Shown piece after piece: positions 29,180 to 38,369 of a DNA stretch of 64,000 nt. Source of the stretch: Litoreibacter halocynthiae (GTDB taxonomy: Bacteria > Pseudomonadota > Alphaproteobacteria > Rhodobacterales > Rhodobacteraceae); contig NZ_SOBH01000001.1 in NCBI RefSeq assembly GCF_004365635.1, positions 372,001-436,000 on the forward strand. The letters are read 5' to 3'. Both the position numbers and the translations under genes were made by a program. Each line of letters begins with the position of its first letter. Position 1 is the stretch's first letter. Under the pieces are notes generated by a model. The model did not search any database, had not been told where the DNA came from, and was given only the letters and a program-made list of their open reading frames with translations.

Positions 29180-29896
29180 ATGACGATTCAACAGACGCTA
29201 ACACGTTGCCCCGCAGCTGAGCGCGGCAAGGCCGATTTTGGCTGGTTGAAATCCGCCCATAGCTTCAGCTTTGGCGAATACTATGACCCAAAGCACATGG
29301 GTTTTGGCAACCTTCGTGCCATCAATGACGATCTTGTCGCGGGTGGCAAAGGGTTCGGGCAACACCCCCATCAGAACGCCGAAATCTTTTCCTACGTCAT
29401 GGGCGGCGCGCTGGAGCACAAGGACTCCATGGGCAACGGCTCCATCGTGGGCGCAGGCGGGGTGCAATATATGAGCGCGGGGTCCGGTGTGACCCATTCC
29501 GAGTTCAACCCATCGCAAACCGATGAGATGCGGTTCTTGCAAGTGTGGCTGATGCCCGAGGAACAGAACACCAAGCCCGCCTATGACACCATTGATCTGT
29601 CGGACGCGGACAAGAGCGGCACGCTGAAATTGTTCCTGTCGCGCGACGGGCGCGACGGGTCGATGACCACGCAAGCGGACGCGAGCGTTTATGCGGCCAC
29701 GTTAGGGGGCGATCAGTCGATCACCACCGATCTGGGCGCAGGCCGCAAAGGTTGGGTTCAGGTTGCTGACGGGTCGTTGCAAGTGAACGGCGTGGCCCTG
29801 TCCAAAGGGGACGGGCTGGCGATTGAGGGCGGTGGAACTTTGACCTTCGATGCCGGTCAGGACGCCGAATTCCTGTTCTTCGATCTTGCCGACTAA
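29180..29896 (+). CDS. Pirin family protein (YhaK type)
   Basis: 238 residues, bicupin. Metal site residues appear in FGQHPHQNAEIFSYV and ALEHKDSMGNGSIV plus GVTHSEFNPS, matching the pirin iron/zinc ligands (two His, His, Glu). YhaK-type pirins are cytosolic and some oxidise quercetin; physiologically they respond to redox stress. Third gene of the operon, closed by a hairpin terminator. Confidence 0.92.
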   Translation: MTIQQTLTRCPAAERGKADFGWLKSAHSFSFGEYYDPKHMGFGNLRAINDDLVAGGKGFGQHPHQNAEIFSYVMGGALEHKDSMGNGSIVGAGGVQYMSAGSGVTHSEFNPSQTDEMRFLQVWLMPEEQNTKPAYDTIDLSDADKSGTLKLFLSRDGRDGSMTTQADASVYAATLGGDQSITTDLGAGRKGWVQVADGSLQVNGVALSKGDGLAIEGGGTLTFDAGQDAEFLFFDLAD

Positions 29897-29902
29897 GTAA
29901 AA

Positions 29903-29934
29903 GGCTGGCGGCACACGTCCGCCGCCGGCCTTTT
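29903..29934 (+). terminator. Terminator after the pirin gene
   Basis: An inverted repeat built on GGCTGGCGG / CCGCCGGCC with a few unpaired bases is followed by TTTT. A second GC hairpin (CCCCGCC...GGCGGGG, about 29946-29970) follows before the convergent gene. Confidence 0.7.
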
Positions 29935-29971
29935 GATTATCGACACCCCCGCCTCCGCCTGTTGGCGGGGT

Positions 29972-30322
29972 TTATTGCGTCTGACAGGTCCGTGTGCTGC
30001 CATCCGACAGCTCGTTTTCCAAAGTGGCCATATCGCCTTTTGACCACCAGACAAGAGCCCCAGACACATAACGCGCGCCGGATGCCGCCACGACATTGAC
30101 GAAAACGCGGTCCTCGTCGCCCACTTCCATCAACGCCAGCGCATTGGCACCTGCGTTCACATATTGAACGGTAAACGCATCACCATCACCGCAATCGTAG
30201 ATGACAGATGTCACGCTATCCGTGTCGTCGAGCTCAAAAGCCAGTGACAGCGTTGTGTCCGCGCCCGCAGGGGCCGTGATTGCGGTCAATCCAATAGCCA
30301 AAAGGCGAACCAGTTTCATCAT
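29972..30322 (-). CDS. MliC-like lysozyme inhibitor / exported protein
   Basis: 116 residues. Cleavable signal peptide (MMKLVRLLAIGLTAITAPAGAD). The mature domain has the MliC pattern: VIYDCGDGDAFTVQYVN, then SGARYVSGALVWWSKGDMATLEN and a C-terminal Cys pairing with the first. MliC proteins inhibit C-type lysozymes in the periplasm. There is no lipobox, so it would be periplasmic rather than anchored. Confidence 0.75.
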   Translation of the reverse strand: MMKLVRLLAIGLTAITAPAGADTTLSLAFELDDTDSVTSVIYDCGDGDAFTVQYVNAGANALALMEVGDEDRVFVNVVAASGARYVSGALVWWSKGDMATLENELSDGSTRTCQTQ

Positions 30323-30326
30323 GCTA

Positions 30327-31292
30327 TTACGTCCATTCCTTGGGTTTTGTTCTGTTCATTGCCGGGTCGATCTCGATGAATTCGGCGTCATCGCCGGGGG
30401 GAAGCTTGAACGGCCCATTTGCCCAATCCGCCGCGTTCCAGTCCTCTTTGGCCTGTTCGATCCGGTCCTTGGACGATGACACAAAGTTCCACCAAATGTA
30501 GCGTTTTTCGTTCAACGTTGCGCCGCCAAGCGCCATCAGACGTGCGCCTTGAGGACCAGCCTTGAGGGTCATTTTGTCGCCCGGGCGGAAGACCATCATC
30601 CGGCCTGCCTCAAACACGTCGCCAGCCACTTCGATGCTGCCTTCGGTGACGTAGACGCCGCGATCTTCGTGGTTGTCGGGCAAGGGGAACGATTTGCCCG
30701 CATCCAGCACGACATCTAGATAGAACGTCTCGGATTGCATGGTGACGGGGCTTGTTTCGCCGTACGCATTGCCGAGGATCAGCCGGGCCGTCATGCCAGT
30801 GTCTGTGATGACGGGCAGGGCGGCTTCTTTGTGGTGCTCGAAATCGGGCTCCATCTCTTCGCGGTCTTCGGGCAGGGCGATCCATGTCTGGATGCCAAAC
30901 AGCTTGCTGCGCCCCGCGCGGGTATCTTCGCTGGTGCGTTCGGAATGGGTGACGCCGCGACCGGCGGTCATCCAGTTCACTTCGCCGGGGTAGATCATCT
31001 GGTGGGTGCCAAGGCTGTCGCGGTGCTCGAACTCGCCGTCATACAGATAGGTCACAGTGCCAAGGCCAATATGAGGATGCGGTCGCACGTCGATCCCGCC
31101 TTCGTTGATGAATTCGGCGGGGCCCATCTGGTCAAAGAAAATGAACGGGCCGACCATCTGCCGGTCGGGCGAGGGCAGGGCACGACGCACCTCGAACCCG
31201 CCCAGATCGCGGGCGCGGGGGATAATCAGCGTTTCAATGCTGTTGGTGTCCGATACAGGGCATTCGGGGTTTTGGGTCGGGTTCCAGCTCAT
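30327..31292 (-). CDS. Pirin family protein
   Basis: 321 residues from the ATG at 31292 (MSWNPTQNPECPV), with CAGGAG upstream. Bicupin with VRPHPHIGLGTVTYLYDGEFEHRD and GVTHSERTSED, the canonical pirin metal ligands. It differs in size from the pirin at 29180 (longer, PirA-type with RALPSPDRQMVGPFIFFDQMG). Probably a redox-sensitive or metabolic regulator/dioxygenase; true activity unknown. Confidence 0.92.
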   Translation of the reverse strand: MSWNPTQNPECPVSDTNSIETLIIPRARDLGGFEVRRALPSPDRQMVGPFIFFDQMGPAEFINEGGIDVRPHPHIGLGTVTYLYDGEFEHRDSLGTHQMIYPGEVNWMTAGRGVTHSERTSEDTRAGRSKLFGIQTWIALPEDREEMEPDFEHHKEAALPVITDTGMTARLILGNAYGETSPVTMQSETFYLDVVLDAGKSFPLPDNHEDRGVYVTEGSIEVAGDVFEAGRMMVFRPGDKMTLKAGPQGARLMALGGATLNEKRYIWWNFVSSSKDRIEQAKEDWNAADWANGPFKLPPGDDAEFIEIDPAMNRTKPKEWT

Positions 31293-31451
31293 GGGATGTC
31301 TCCTGTGGGTGTCTTGCACTACGCAGCAGGTAGCCGTCAGCGCGCGGTCTACTTCGGTATCAAAACTAGTCTGGCCGCACTCGCGGATTGTGCACCGCGC
31401 ACCAGAGTTTTAGGCTATTAAGGATGAAACCGCGACAGGAGTGAACCCCAG

Positions 31452-33074
31452 ATGACTGGTAAAATGCACGTCTACAAAGCGATTGCCCGATGTGCCCGCG
31501 ATCACGGGGTTGATACGATGTTCGGCCTGATGGGCGACGCCAACCTGTTCATGGTGGACAGCTTCGTGCGCGACTGCGAGGGGCGGTTTGTCCCGTCCGC
31601 GCATGAGGGCAGCTCGGTGCTGATGGCGCTGGCCTATGCCCATGTCACGGGGAAGACCGGCGTTGCCACGGTGACCCACGGCCCGGGGCTGACCAACTGC
31701 ATGACTGCGCTGACGGAAGGCGTGCGGGGGCATATCCCGATTGTGCTTCTTGCGGGCGATACGCCCGTGGCCAACCCGCGCCATCTGCAAGGCATCGACC
31801 AACGTGAGGTGGTCAAGGCAACCGGCGCGGGGTTCGAGCAATTGCGCGCCCCCGACACCGTCGGCATGGACGTCGCGCGCGCCTTCTACCGCGCGCAGGT
31901 CGAACGCCGCCCCATCGTGCTGAACATGCCCGCCGACTTCATGTGGGAGGAGATGGACCACACCCCGCATGTGCTCGACGTTTTCACCGCGCCGGGTGGC
32001 GTGGCGGAGGGCGACATTCTGGACGAGGCCATCGGCATGATCGCCTCGGCGCGGCGTCCGCTGATTTTGGCCGGTGGCGGGGCGATCACGGCGCGCGACC
32101 AGCTGATCCGGCTGGCCGACCGGCTGGAAGCGCCGCTGGCCACGACGTTGAAGGCAAAGGGGTTGTTCAACGATCATCCCTACAACATCGACATTTTCGG
32201 CACGCTGTCCACGCCCGCGGCGTATGACCTGATTGCCCAGTCGGATTGCATTGTGTGTTTCGGCACCGGACTGCACGACTTCACCACCGATCGCGGCAAG
32301 CTGATGAAGGACAAGCGCGTCGTGCAGGTGGACGTGAACCCGACCGCCATCGGCGGCGGGCTGCATCCCGACGCGGCACTTGTGGCCGATGCGGGCCTGA
32401 CCGCCGAGACCATTCTGTACTGGCTGGATGAGGCAGAAATCCCAGCAAGCGGCTTCACCCGCGAATTGGATATCGAGGTGCTGACGGCGCATCCTGCGGG
32501 GGCGAACAAGACAGCCGACGGCTTTGTGAACTATGTCCAAGCGCTGGAACGGCTGGAAAAGGCCCTGCCGGGTGACCGTGTCCTAGTCACCGACGGCGGG
32601 CGATTCATGACCGAAGTGTGGTGCCGCATTTCCGCCCCTGATCCGCACAGCTTTGTGGTTACGGCGAACTTTGGCTCCATCGGGCTTGGATTGGCGGAAG
32701 CCATCGGCGCGGGCGTTGCCGCGCCGGACAGGCCCGTGGTGGTCTTTAGCGGTGATGGCGGGTTCATGATGGGCGGTATCAACGAGTTCAACACCGCCGT
32801 GCGCCTTGGGCTTGATCTGGTGGTTATCGTCGCAAACGACTCTGCTTACGGCGCGGAGCATATCCAGTTTCTTGACCGGAAGATGGACCCGAGCCTGACG
32901 GAATTCCACTGGCCCTCCTTCGCGGAGATCGCCAAATCGCTGGGTGGAGAAGGGCTTGAGGTGCATTCGAACGCAGACCTTGAAGCCGCGCTGACGGCGC
33001 TAGAGGGTCGCAAAGGTCCGATTTTGATCGAACTCCGGCTTGATCCGCATGACGTGCCGCGTATGCGGATTTGA
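31452..33074 (+). CDS. Acetolactate-synthase-like thiamine diphosphate enzyme
   Basis: 540 residues. The three TPP-enzyme domains are clear: PYR domain with catalytic Glu in PSAHEGSSVLMALAYA (about residue 55), central domain, and PP domain with the GDGGFMMGG...N motif (about 434-463). It decarboxylates a 2-oxo acid. No small subunit gene is adjacent, unlike ilvBN, so it may be a catabolic or non-biosynthetic member (for example benzoylformate-, sulfopyruvate- or oxalyl-CoA-type). Substrate not assignable. Confidence 0.85.
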   Translation: MTGKMHVYKAIARCARDHGVDTMFGLMGDANLFMVDSFVRDCEGRFVPSAHEGSSVLMALAYAHVTGKTGVATVTHGPGLTNCMTALTEGVRGHIPIVLLAGDTPVANPRHLQGIDQREVVKATGAGFEQLRAPDTVGMDVARAFYRAQVERRPIVLNMPADFMWEEMDHTPHVLDVFTAPGGVAEGDILDEAIGMIASARRPLILAGGGAITARDQLIRLADRLEAPLATTLKAKGLFNDHPYNIDIFGTLSTPAAYDLIAQSDCIVCFGTGLHDFTTDRGKLMKDKRVVQVDVNPTAIGGGLHPDAALVADAGLTAETILYWLDEAEIPASGFTRELDIEVLTAHPAGANKTADGFVNYVQALERLEKALPGDRVLVTDGGRFMTEVWCRISAPDPHSFVVTANFGSIGLGLAEAIGAGVAAPDRPVVVFSGDGGFMMGGINEFNTAVRLGLDLVVIVANDSAYGAEHIQFLDRKMDPSLTEFHWPSFAEIAKSLGGEGLEVHSNADLEAALTALEGRKGPILIELRLDPHDVPRMRI

Positions 33075-33086
33075 AAAACCGTGGAT

Positions 33087-33122
33087 GATCGCCGCAGGTG
33101 TGAAAACTGCGGCGATCTTTTT
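33087..33122. terminator. Terminator between TPP enzyme and fahA
   Basis: A perfect 11-base stem (GATCGCCGCAG 33087-33097 with its complement 33107-33117) with T run on one side and A run on the other; serves both convergent genes. Confidence 0.9.
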
Positions 33123-33124
33123 GT

Positions 33125-34375
33125 TTAGTCCAAAGCGGGCGCTGGCCGCAACGTGCCTGCGCAGTCGCCGAAGCCGATGCGGTATCCGTCGCCTTTGGCC
33201 ACGCCGCGCAGGGTCAAGGTGTCGCCGTCATCGAGGAAGGTGCGGGTCTCGCCGGTGTCCAGCGTCAGGGGTTCCTTGCCGCCCCAGCTGAGTTCCAGCA
33301 GGCTGCCACGGTTGTCCTTTTCCGGCCCCGAAATCGTGCCCGACCCCAACAAATCGCCAACCCGCATCGGGCAACCGCTGGTGGTGTGGTGGGTCAACTG
33401 CTGCGCGGCAGAATAATACATCACGTTGTAATTGGTGCGCGACAGGATCGTCTCGGCCTTGCCGTCGGGGGCGAGGCCCACCTCCAGATCGATGTCATAG
33501 AGCATCGGGCCGGGTTCTTTGAGATAGGGCAGCAGCTCTTTCTCGCGCGGCGGGGTTGAGGCGCGGAAGGGCTCTAGCGCCGGTTTCGTCACGATCCACG
33601 GGCTGATTGTGGTGGCGGTCGCCTTGGCCTGAAACGGGCCGAGCGGCTGGTATTCCCATGCCTGAATGTCGCGCGCGGACCAATCGTTGAGCAACACATA
33701 GCCGAAGATCATGTCGTCGGCTTCCTGCACGCTGACGCGGCCTTTTGACGGCTTGCCGACGATGGCGCCCATCTCAAGTTCCAGATCAAAGCGCTTGGAC
33801 GCCTCGAAGACCGGCATGTCCATATCAGGGGATTTCAGCTGGCCGTTGGGACGGGTCACATCCGTGCCGCTGACCACGACGGAGGAGGCGCGACCGTTAT
33901 AGCCAATCGGGATATGCAGCCAGTTGGGCGGCAGGGCATTGGCCGGATCGCGGAACAGCGAGCCTACGTTGAAGGCGTGATGGCGACCTGCGTAGAAGTC
34001 GGTGAATTCGGTGACGGTGAACGGCATTTCCAGCGTCGCCTTAGTCATGGCGACAAGGTGGCCTTCAAGGTCGGACTTCTGTGCAGCGCCTTCGCTTAGG
34101 GCGTCTGTCAGGAACGTGCGGAAGCTGTCCCAGACATCTTGCCCCAAGGCCATGAAGTCGTTCCATGTGCCACGGGCAAACACGCCGCTTTCGGGCAGGT
34201 CCAACAGACCGGCCTTTTCCAGGACTGTTACGTCAAGGATTTGATCGCCAATGGCCACGCCTGCGTGCAGATCCCCGCCGCCGACGCGAAAGGCCCCGTA
34301 AGGCAGGTTGTTGAGCGGAAAGTCGGTATCTGCCGAATTGGCGGTCTCGACCCAAGAGCGGAGTAGCTGTGTCAT
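33125..34375 (-). CDS. fahA: Fumarylacetoacetase
   Basis: 416 residues. N-terminal SH3-like part and the FAH catalytic fold: FYAGRHHAFNVG (His/Asp of the active site), FELEMGAIVG-type motif (here FDLELEMGAIVG, metal Glu) and LNDWSARDIQAWEYQPLGPFQAK. It cleaves fumarylacetoacetate to fumarate and acetoacetate, the last step of homogentisate degradation. Last gene of the long minus-strand cluster, 10 bases after maiA. Confidence 0.96.
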   Translation of the reverse strand: MTQLLRSWVETANSADTDFPLNNLPYGAFRVGGGDLHAGVAIGDQILDVTVLEKAGLLDLPESGVFARGTWNDFMALGQDVWDSFRTFLTDALSEGAAQKSDLEGHLVAMTKATLEMPFTVTEFTDFYAGRHHAFNVGSLFRDPANALPPNWLHIPIGYNGRASSVVVSGTDVTRPNGQLKSPDMDMPVFEASKRFDLELEMGAIVGKPSKGRVSVQEADDMIFGYVLLNDWSARDIQAWEYQPLGPFQAKATATTISPWIVTKPALEPFRASTPPREKELLPYLKEPGPMLYDIDLEVGLAPDGKAETILSRTNYNVMYYSAAQQLTHHTTSGCPMRVGDLLGSGTISGPEKDNRGSLLELSWGGKEPLTLDTGETRTFLDDGDTLTLRGVAKGDGYRIGFGDCAGTLRPAPALD

Positions 34376-34385
34376 ATGAATTCCT

Positions 34386-35021
34386 TCAGGTAGCGTCTGG
34401 CTGGTTTTCGGGGCGTGCAGCCTCGAAAGCCGGCAGTTTCATGGCGTGTTCTTCTATTTCGAGCAGTCGGGCGAAGGGCGTCATGTCGACCCGCCAGCGG
34501 TGTGCGTTATAAAGCTGGGCGACTAGGCAGATGTCACACAGCAGCGGGGTGTCCGAAAAGCTGAACCAGTTGCGGTCAGGCAATAGCGCCTGATAGGCGT
34601 GGAAACCTTCGGTCATCCAGTGGCGCATCCACTCGGTGCCTTGATCCGCCGTCAGCCCGTATTCGGACTTCAGGTGGCCAACGACCTTGAGGTTGTTCAC
34701 CGGATGGATATCCGTCGCAATGACCTGCGCCGCCGCCTGCACCCGTGCCCGCAGCAACGGGTCACTTGGCAACAGGGCAGGGTCAGGGACGAGGTGGTCC
34801 AGATAGTCCAGTATTGCCAGCGATTGGGTCAACACCGTGCCGTCGTCCAGCACAAGCGTCGGAACCCCTTTGACGGGGTTCTTTGCGACGTAGTCTGGTT
34901 CACGCTGCTCGCCCGCCACAAGGTTCACTGGCACCGTGTCATAGGCCAGACCCTTAAGGTTCAGCGCCACCCGCACCCGGTAGGATGTGGTGGAGCGCCA
35001 GTAAGAATAAAGCGTCAACAT
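34386..35021 (-). CDS. maiA: Maleylacetoacetate isomerase (zeta-class GST)
   Basis: 211 residues from the ATG at 35021 (MLTLYSYWRSTTSYRVRVALN), which carries the zeta-class SSCSxRVR-type active-site stretch as STTSYRVR. Thioredoxin-fold N-domain (VNLVAGEQREPDYVAKNPVKGVP) and helical C-domain. It isomerises maleylacetoacetate to fumarylacetoacetate using glutathione. Five bases after hmgA; a longer frame upstream is not family-like. Confidence 0.95.
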   Translation of the reverse strand: MLTLYSYWRSTTSYRVRVALNLKGLAYDTVPVNLVAGEQREPDYVAKNPVKGVPTLVLDDGTVLTQSLAILDYLDHLVPDPALLPSDPLLRARVQAAAQVIATDIHPVNNLKVVGHLKSEYGLTADQGTEWMRHWMTEGFHAYQALLPDRNWFSFSDTPLLCDICLVAQLYNAHRWRVDMTPFARLLEIEEHAMKLPAFEAARPENQPDAT

Positions 35022-35026
35022 TGTCG

Positions 35027-36376
35027 CTACTTCTTGCCCGGCGTGCCGTCGAACTTCTTCTCCATGTCCGCCCAGCAATCAATGTAGTCATCCTGAAGCG
35101 GCGCTTCTTTGCCCGCGAATTGGGTCAATTGCTGCGGGAAGCGGGTCTCGAACATGAAGGACATAGTGTTGTCCAGCTTGTCGGGGCCAAGGTTGGCGTT
35201 GGACGCTTTCTCGAACGCTTCACGGTCAGGACCATGGGGCAGCATCATGTTGTGCAGGCTCACGCCACCGGGAACAAAGCCCTGCGGTTTCGCGTCATAC
35301 TCGCCGTAAATGTTGCCCATCATCTCGGACATGATGTTCTTGTGATACCATGGGGGGCGGAACGTATCTTCCATGACCATCCAGCGTTCGCGGAACAGCA
35401 CAAAGTCGATATTCGCCGTGCCGGGCTGGCCTGAAGGGGCAGTCAGAACGGTGAAGATGGAGGGGTCAGGGTGGTCAAACAGAATCGCGCCGACGGGACA
35501 ATAGTTCCGCAGATCGTACTTATAGGGCGCGTAGTTGCCGTGCCACGCCACAACGTCGAGAGGGCTTTGCCCGATCTTGGTCTCGTGGAATTGGCCACAC
35601 CATTTCACTGTGACGGTCGACGGCACTTCGCGGTCCTCATACGCCGCTACGGGTGCCTTGAAATCGCGTGGGTTCGCCATGCAGTTGGCACCAATAGGAC
35701 CACGGCCCGGAAGCTCAAACTTTTGACCGTAATTTTCGCACACGAAGCCGCGCGCAGGCCCATCAAGCACCTCGACGCGGTAAACAAGGCCGCGCGGAAT
35801 AATGGCGATTTCTTTGGGTTCAAGGTCAATGATCCCCAGCTCGGTTGCAAAGCGCAGGCGGCCTTCTTGCGGCACCACCAGCATTTCGCTGTCGGCAGAG
35901 AAGAAGTATTCGTCCTGCATGGACTCTGTCACCAGATAGACGTGAGACGCCATGCCGACTTGAGTGTTCACGTCACCCGCCGTTGTCATGGTGCGCATGC
36001 CTGTCAGCCATGTCAGCGGCTCATCTGTGTGCGGGATCGGATCCCACCGGTACTGGCCAAGCGATGTGACATCGGGGTGAATGTCCGGGGCGGAACGGAA
36101 ATGCGGCAGGTCGACCTTCTCATAGCGGTGGCTATGTTTCACGGACGGACGGATGCGGTAGCACCACGTCCGCTCAGGCCGAACATCGGTAAAGGCGGTG
36201 CCGGACAACTGCTCGCCATAGAGACCATAGTTGCACTTCTGCGGGCTGTTCATGCCTTGGGGCAGAGCGCCGGGCAGGGCCTCGGTCTCGAAATCATTGC
36301 CGAACCCGGGCATGTAACCGGGATTGGTCAGGGAGCCATCAGCTTGGACTAAGGGGCTGGTAACTGCGTCTTTCAT
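35027..36376 (-). CDS. hmgA: Homogentisate 1,2-dioxygenase
   Basis: 449 residues, normal length. Diagnostic stretches include [19 protein letters not shown] at the N-terminus and [20 protein letters not shown] near the C-terminus; the iron-binding His and Glu lie in [21 protein letters not shown]. It opens the homogentisate ring to maleylacetoacetate with O2. Upstream genes in the same direction are a VOC protein and the TRAP transporter. Confidence 0.97.
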   Translation of the reverse strand: MKDAVTSPLVQADGSLTNPGYMPGFGNDFETEALPGALPQGMNSPQKCNYGLYGEQLSGTAFTDVRPERTWCYRIRPSVKHSHRYEKVDLPHFRSAPDIHPDVTSLGQYRWDPIPHTDEPLTWLTGMRTMTTAGDVNTQVGMASHVYLVTESMQDEYFFSADSEMLVVPQEGRLRFATELGIIDLEPKEIAIIPRGLVYRVEVLDGPARGFVCENYGQKFELPGRGPIGANCMANPRDFKAPVAAYEDREVPSTVTVKWCGQFHETKIGQSPLDVVAWHGNYAPYKYDLRNYCPVGAILFDHPDPSIFTVLTAPSGQPGTANIDFVLFRERWMVMEDTFRPPWYHKNIMSEMMGNIYGEYDAKPQGFVPGGVSLHNMMLPHGPDREAFEKASNANLGPDKLDNTMSFMFETRFPQQLTQFAGKEAPLQDDYIDCWADMEKKFDGTPGKK

Positions 36377-36440
36377 TGGCGGGTCTCCTCGTATGTGTGA
36401 TGCGCCGCACCGAAGCGATCTTCAGTGCGGTTGCGAATGC

Positions 36441-36986
36441 TCAGGTATCTTTCTCAAGCTCTTTGGCGTGCAACCAGTCCGCGTGCTTGGGGGCTTTCTT
36501 GGTCTGCGACCATTCTTCCAGCATATCCCATTTCACTTCGTCCATACGCGCCAGCATTGCTTCCTCTTCGGGATCGGGGCAGGCCAGCTCGACGCGGTGA
36601 CCGCTGGGATCGAAGAAGTAGATCGAGTGGAACAGCGAGTGGTCGGTGATGCCCAGAACCTCGACGCCATTGGCCTCAAGATGCTCTTTGAATTCGATCA
36701 AGGTATCGCGGTCTTTCACCTTGAAGGCGATGTGCTGCACCCAGACCGGCGTGTTGGGATCGCGGCCCATTTTCGGCTTTGTCGGCAATTCAAAGAAGGC
36801 CAGCACGTTGCCGTTTCCCGCATCCAGAAACAGGTGCATATAGGGGTCCGGCTCATGGGTGGATGGAACCTTGTCCTCGGCAATCGCCAGAATAAAGTCC
36901 ATGTTCAGCATCTTGCCGTACCATTCGACGGTTTCTTTGGCATCGTTACAACGGTAGGCAACATGATGAATTTGTTCGATTTTCAT
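36441..36986 (-). CDS. VOC family protein in homogentisate operon
   Basis: 181 residues, two-module VOC fold: IEQIHHVAYRCNDAKETVEWY, FFELPTKP, WVQHIAFKVKD and DPSGHRVELACP. The four metal-binding positions are His8, Glu66, His about 85 and Glu about 134. Too short to be 4-hydroxyphenylpyruvate dioxygenase (about 360). Such genes recur beside hmgA in Rhodobacteraceae; a role in ring cleavage or glyoxalase-type detoxification is possible. Confidence 0.85.
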   Translation of the reverse strand: MKIEQIHHVAYRCNDAKETVEWYGKMLNMDFILAIAEDKVPSTHEPDPYMHLFLDAGNGNVLAFFELPTKPKMGRDPNTPVWVQHIAFKVKDRDTLIEFKEHLEANGVEVLGITDHSLFHSIYFFDPSGHRVELACPDPEEEAMLARMDEVKWDMLEEWSQTKKAPKHADWLHAKELEKDT

Positions 36987-37052
36987 TTGATTTTCCTTTC
37001 CGAGCAGACAGATAGGTTGAGATTTAGGGCGCGACCACTTGGCCGCGCGGGT

Positions 37053-38369
37053 CTACATTGCCCCGACCAGCCACAGCGACAGCGAGGGGACGAGGATCAG
37101 CAGGGTCAAACGCAAAATGTCAGCGACCCAAAACGGAAACACACCTCTAAAGATCGTGCCCAGCGAGACGTCTTTCAAAACGCCCTTCAGCACAAAAACA
37201 TTCATGCCGACAGGTGGCGTGATCAAACTGATCTCGGTGGCGACAACCACGACAATGGCAAACCAGATCAGCGCGTTTTCAGGGTCCAGCAGCAGCTCGT
37301 TGGCGAATTGCAGCTCAAACATCAGTGGATAGAACACCGGCACTGTCAGCAGGATCATCGACAGGCTTTCCAGCACGCAGCCAAGGACCATGTAGACCAC
37401 GATGATAAAGGCGATAACCGCCCAGACGGGAAGTTCGTTGTCGACGACGAACCCGGCTAACGCGTCGGGCAGACCTGCAAAGTTGATGAAGTTCGTAAAC
37501 AGCTCGGCACCGATGATGATGGCAAAGATCATCGCTGTGGCCCTGACACTGTCCATCGTGGCGTCAAAGAATTCGCGCCACGACATAGTGCGCAATACAG
37601 CCGCGATCACGACGGATGCACCGGCACCCATACCCGCCGCCTCGGTCGGGGTAAAGAACCCGCCATAGATGCCGACCATGATAAACAGGAACAGGCCCAG
37701 AACGCTGAACAGGCCAATCATATCGGTCCGGGTGAGGGGTTCGGGGTCAGCTTGCTTGGGGGCCAGCGCGGGGTTCAGCCGCACGGCTACCATCACCGCA
37801 CCCAGATAGAGCGCAACCCCGATTATTCCGGGGATGATGCCCGCAATGAACAGCTTGGCGATGTTGGTTTCGGTCAGCAGGCCGTAGATGATGAGGATGA
37901 CGCTGGGCGGGATCAGGATGCCCAGCGTGCCGCCAGCCGCAATCGACCCGGTGGCAAGTTTGTCGTCATACCCGAAGCGCCGCATGGACGGCATGGCGAC
38001 CTTGGACATGGTTGCGGCAGTGGCGAGCGACGATCCGCAGACCGCAGAAAAGCCGCCGCAGGAAAACACGGACGCCATGGCCAGCCCTCCGCGCATTCGG
38101 CCAAACAGGCGGTTAGCCCCCGCGAACAGGCCCTGTGCCACACCTGATCCGGCCAGAATGTTGCCCATGAAGATGAACAGTGGAATAACCGACAGGCTGT
38201 AGGAGAGCGCGGTATCAAAGGCCACTTGGCCTGTCATTGCCCAAGCAGGCTCCCACCCGCGTAATAAGGCAAACCCGATGCCGCCGACGGCCGACATTGC
38301 GAAGGCAATCGGAACCCGCAGCAAGATGAGCGCAAGTAAAACGGCAAAACCGATCAGTGATTCAGTCAT
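37053..38369 (-). CDS. TRAP transporter large permease (DctM)
   Basis: 438 residues with about 12 membrane segments; MTESLIGFAVLLALILLRVPIAFAMSAVGG is the standard DctM start (FAVLLALxLLRVPIAF). It forms the main translocation channel of a tripartite ATP-independent transporter. It overlaps dctQ by 4 bases. Confidence 0.94.
   Translation of the reverse strand: MTESLIGFAVLLALILLRVPIAFAMSAVGGIGFALLRGWEPAWAMTGQVAFDTALSYSLSVIPLFIFMGNILAGSGVAQGLFAGANRLFGRMRGGLAMASVFSCGGFSAVCGSSLATAATMSKVAMPSMRRFGYDDKLATGSIAAGGTLGILIPPSVILIIYGLLTETNIAKLFIAGIIPGIIGVALYLGAVMVAVRLNPALAPKQADPEPLTRTDMIGLFSVLGLFLFIMVGIYGGFFTPTEAAGMGAGASVVIAAVLRTMSWREFFDATMDSVRATAMIFAIIIGAELFTNFINFAGLPDALAGFVVDNELPVWAVIAFIIVVYMVLGCVLESLSMILLTVPVFYPLMFELQFANELLLDPENALIWFAIVVVVATEISLITPPVGMNVFVLKGVLKDVSLGTIFRGVFPFWVADILRLTLLILVPSLSLWLVGAM

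Noticed and set aside
31410-32540. 376-codon minus-strand frame over the TPP enzyme
   Set aside because: Antisense of a protein with complete TPP-enzyme motifs.
36441-36986. 4-hydroxyphenylpyruvate dioxygenase
   Set aside because: The VOC protein is 181 residues, half the HPPD length, and lacks its C-terminal iron site arrangement.
36324-37460. 378-codon plus-strand frame across hmgA start, VOC gene and dctM
   Set aside because: Antisense of three recognisable genes; no family pattern.
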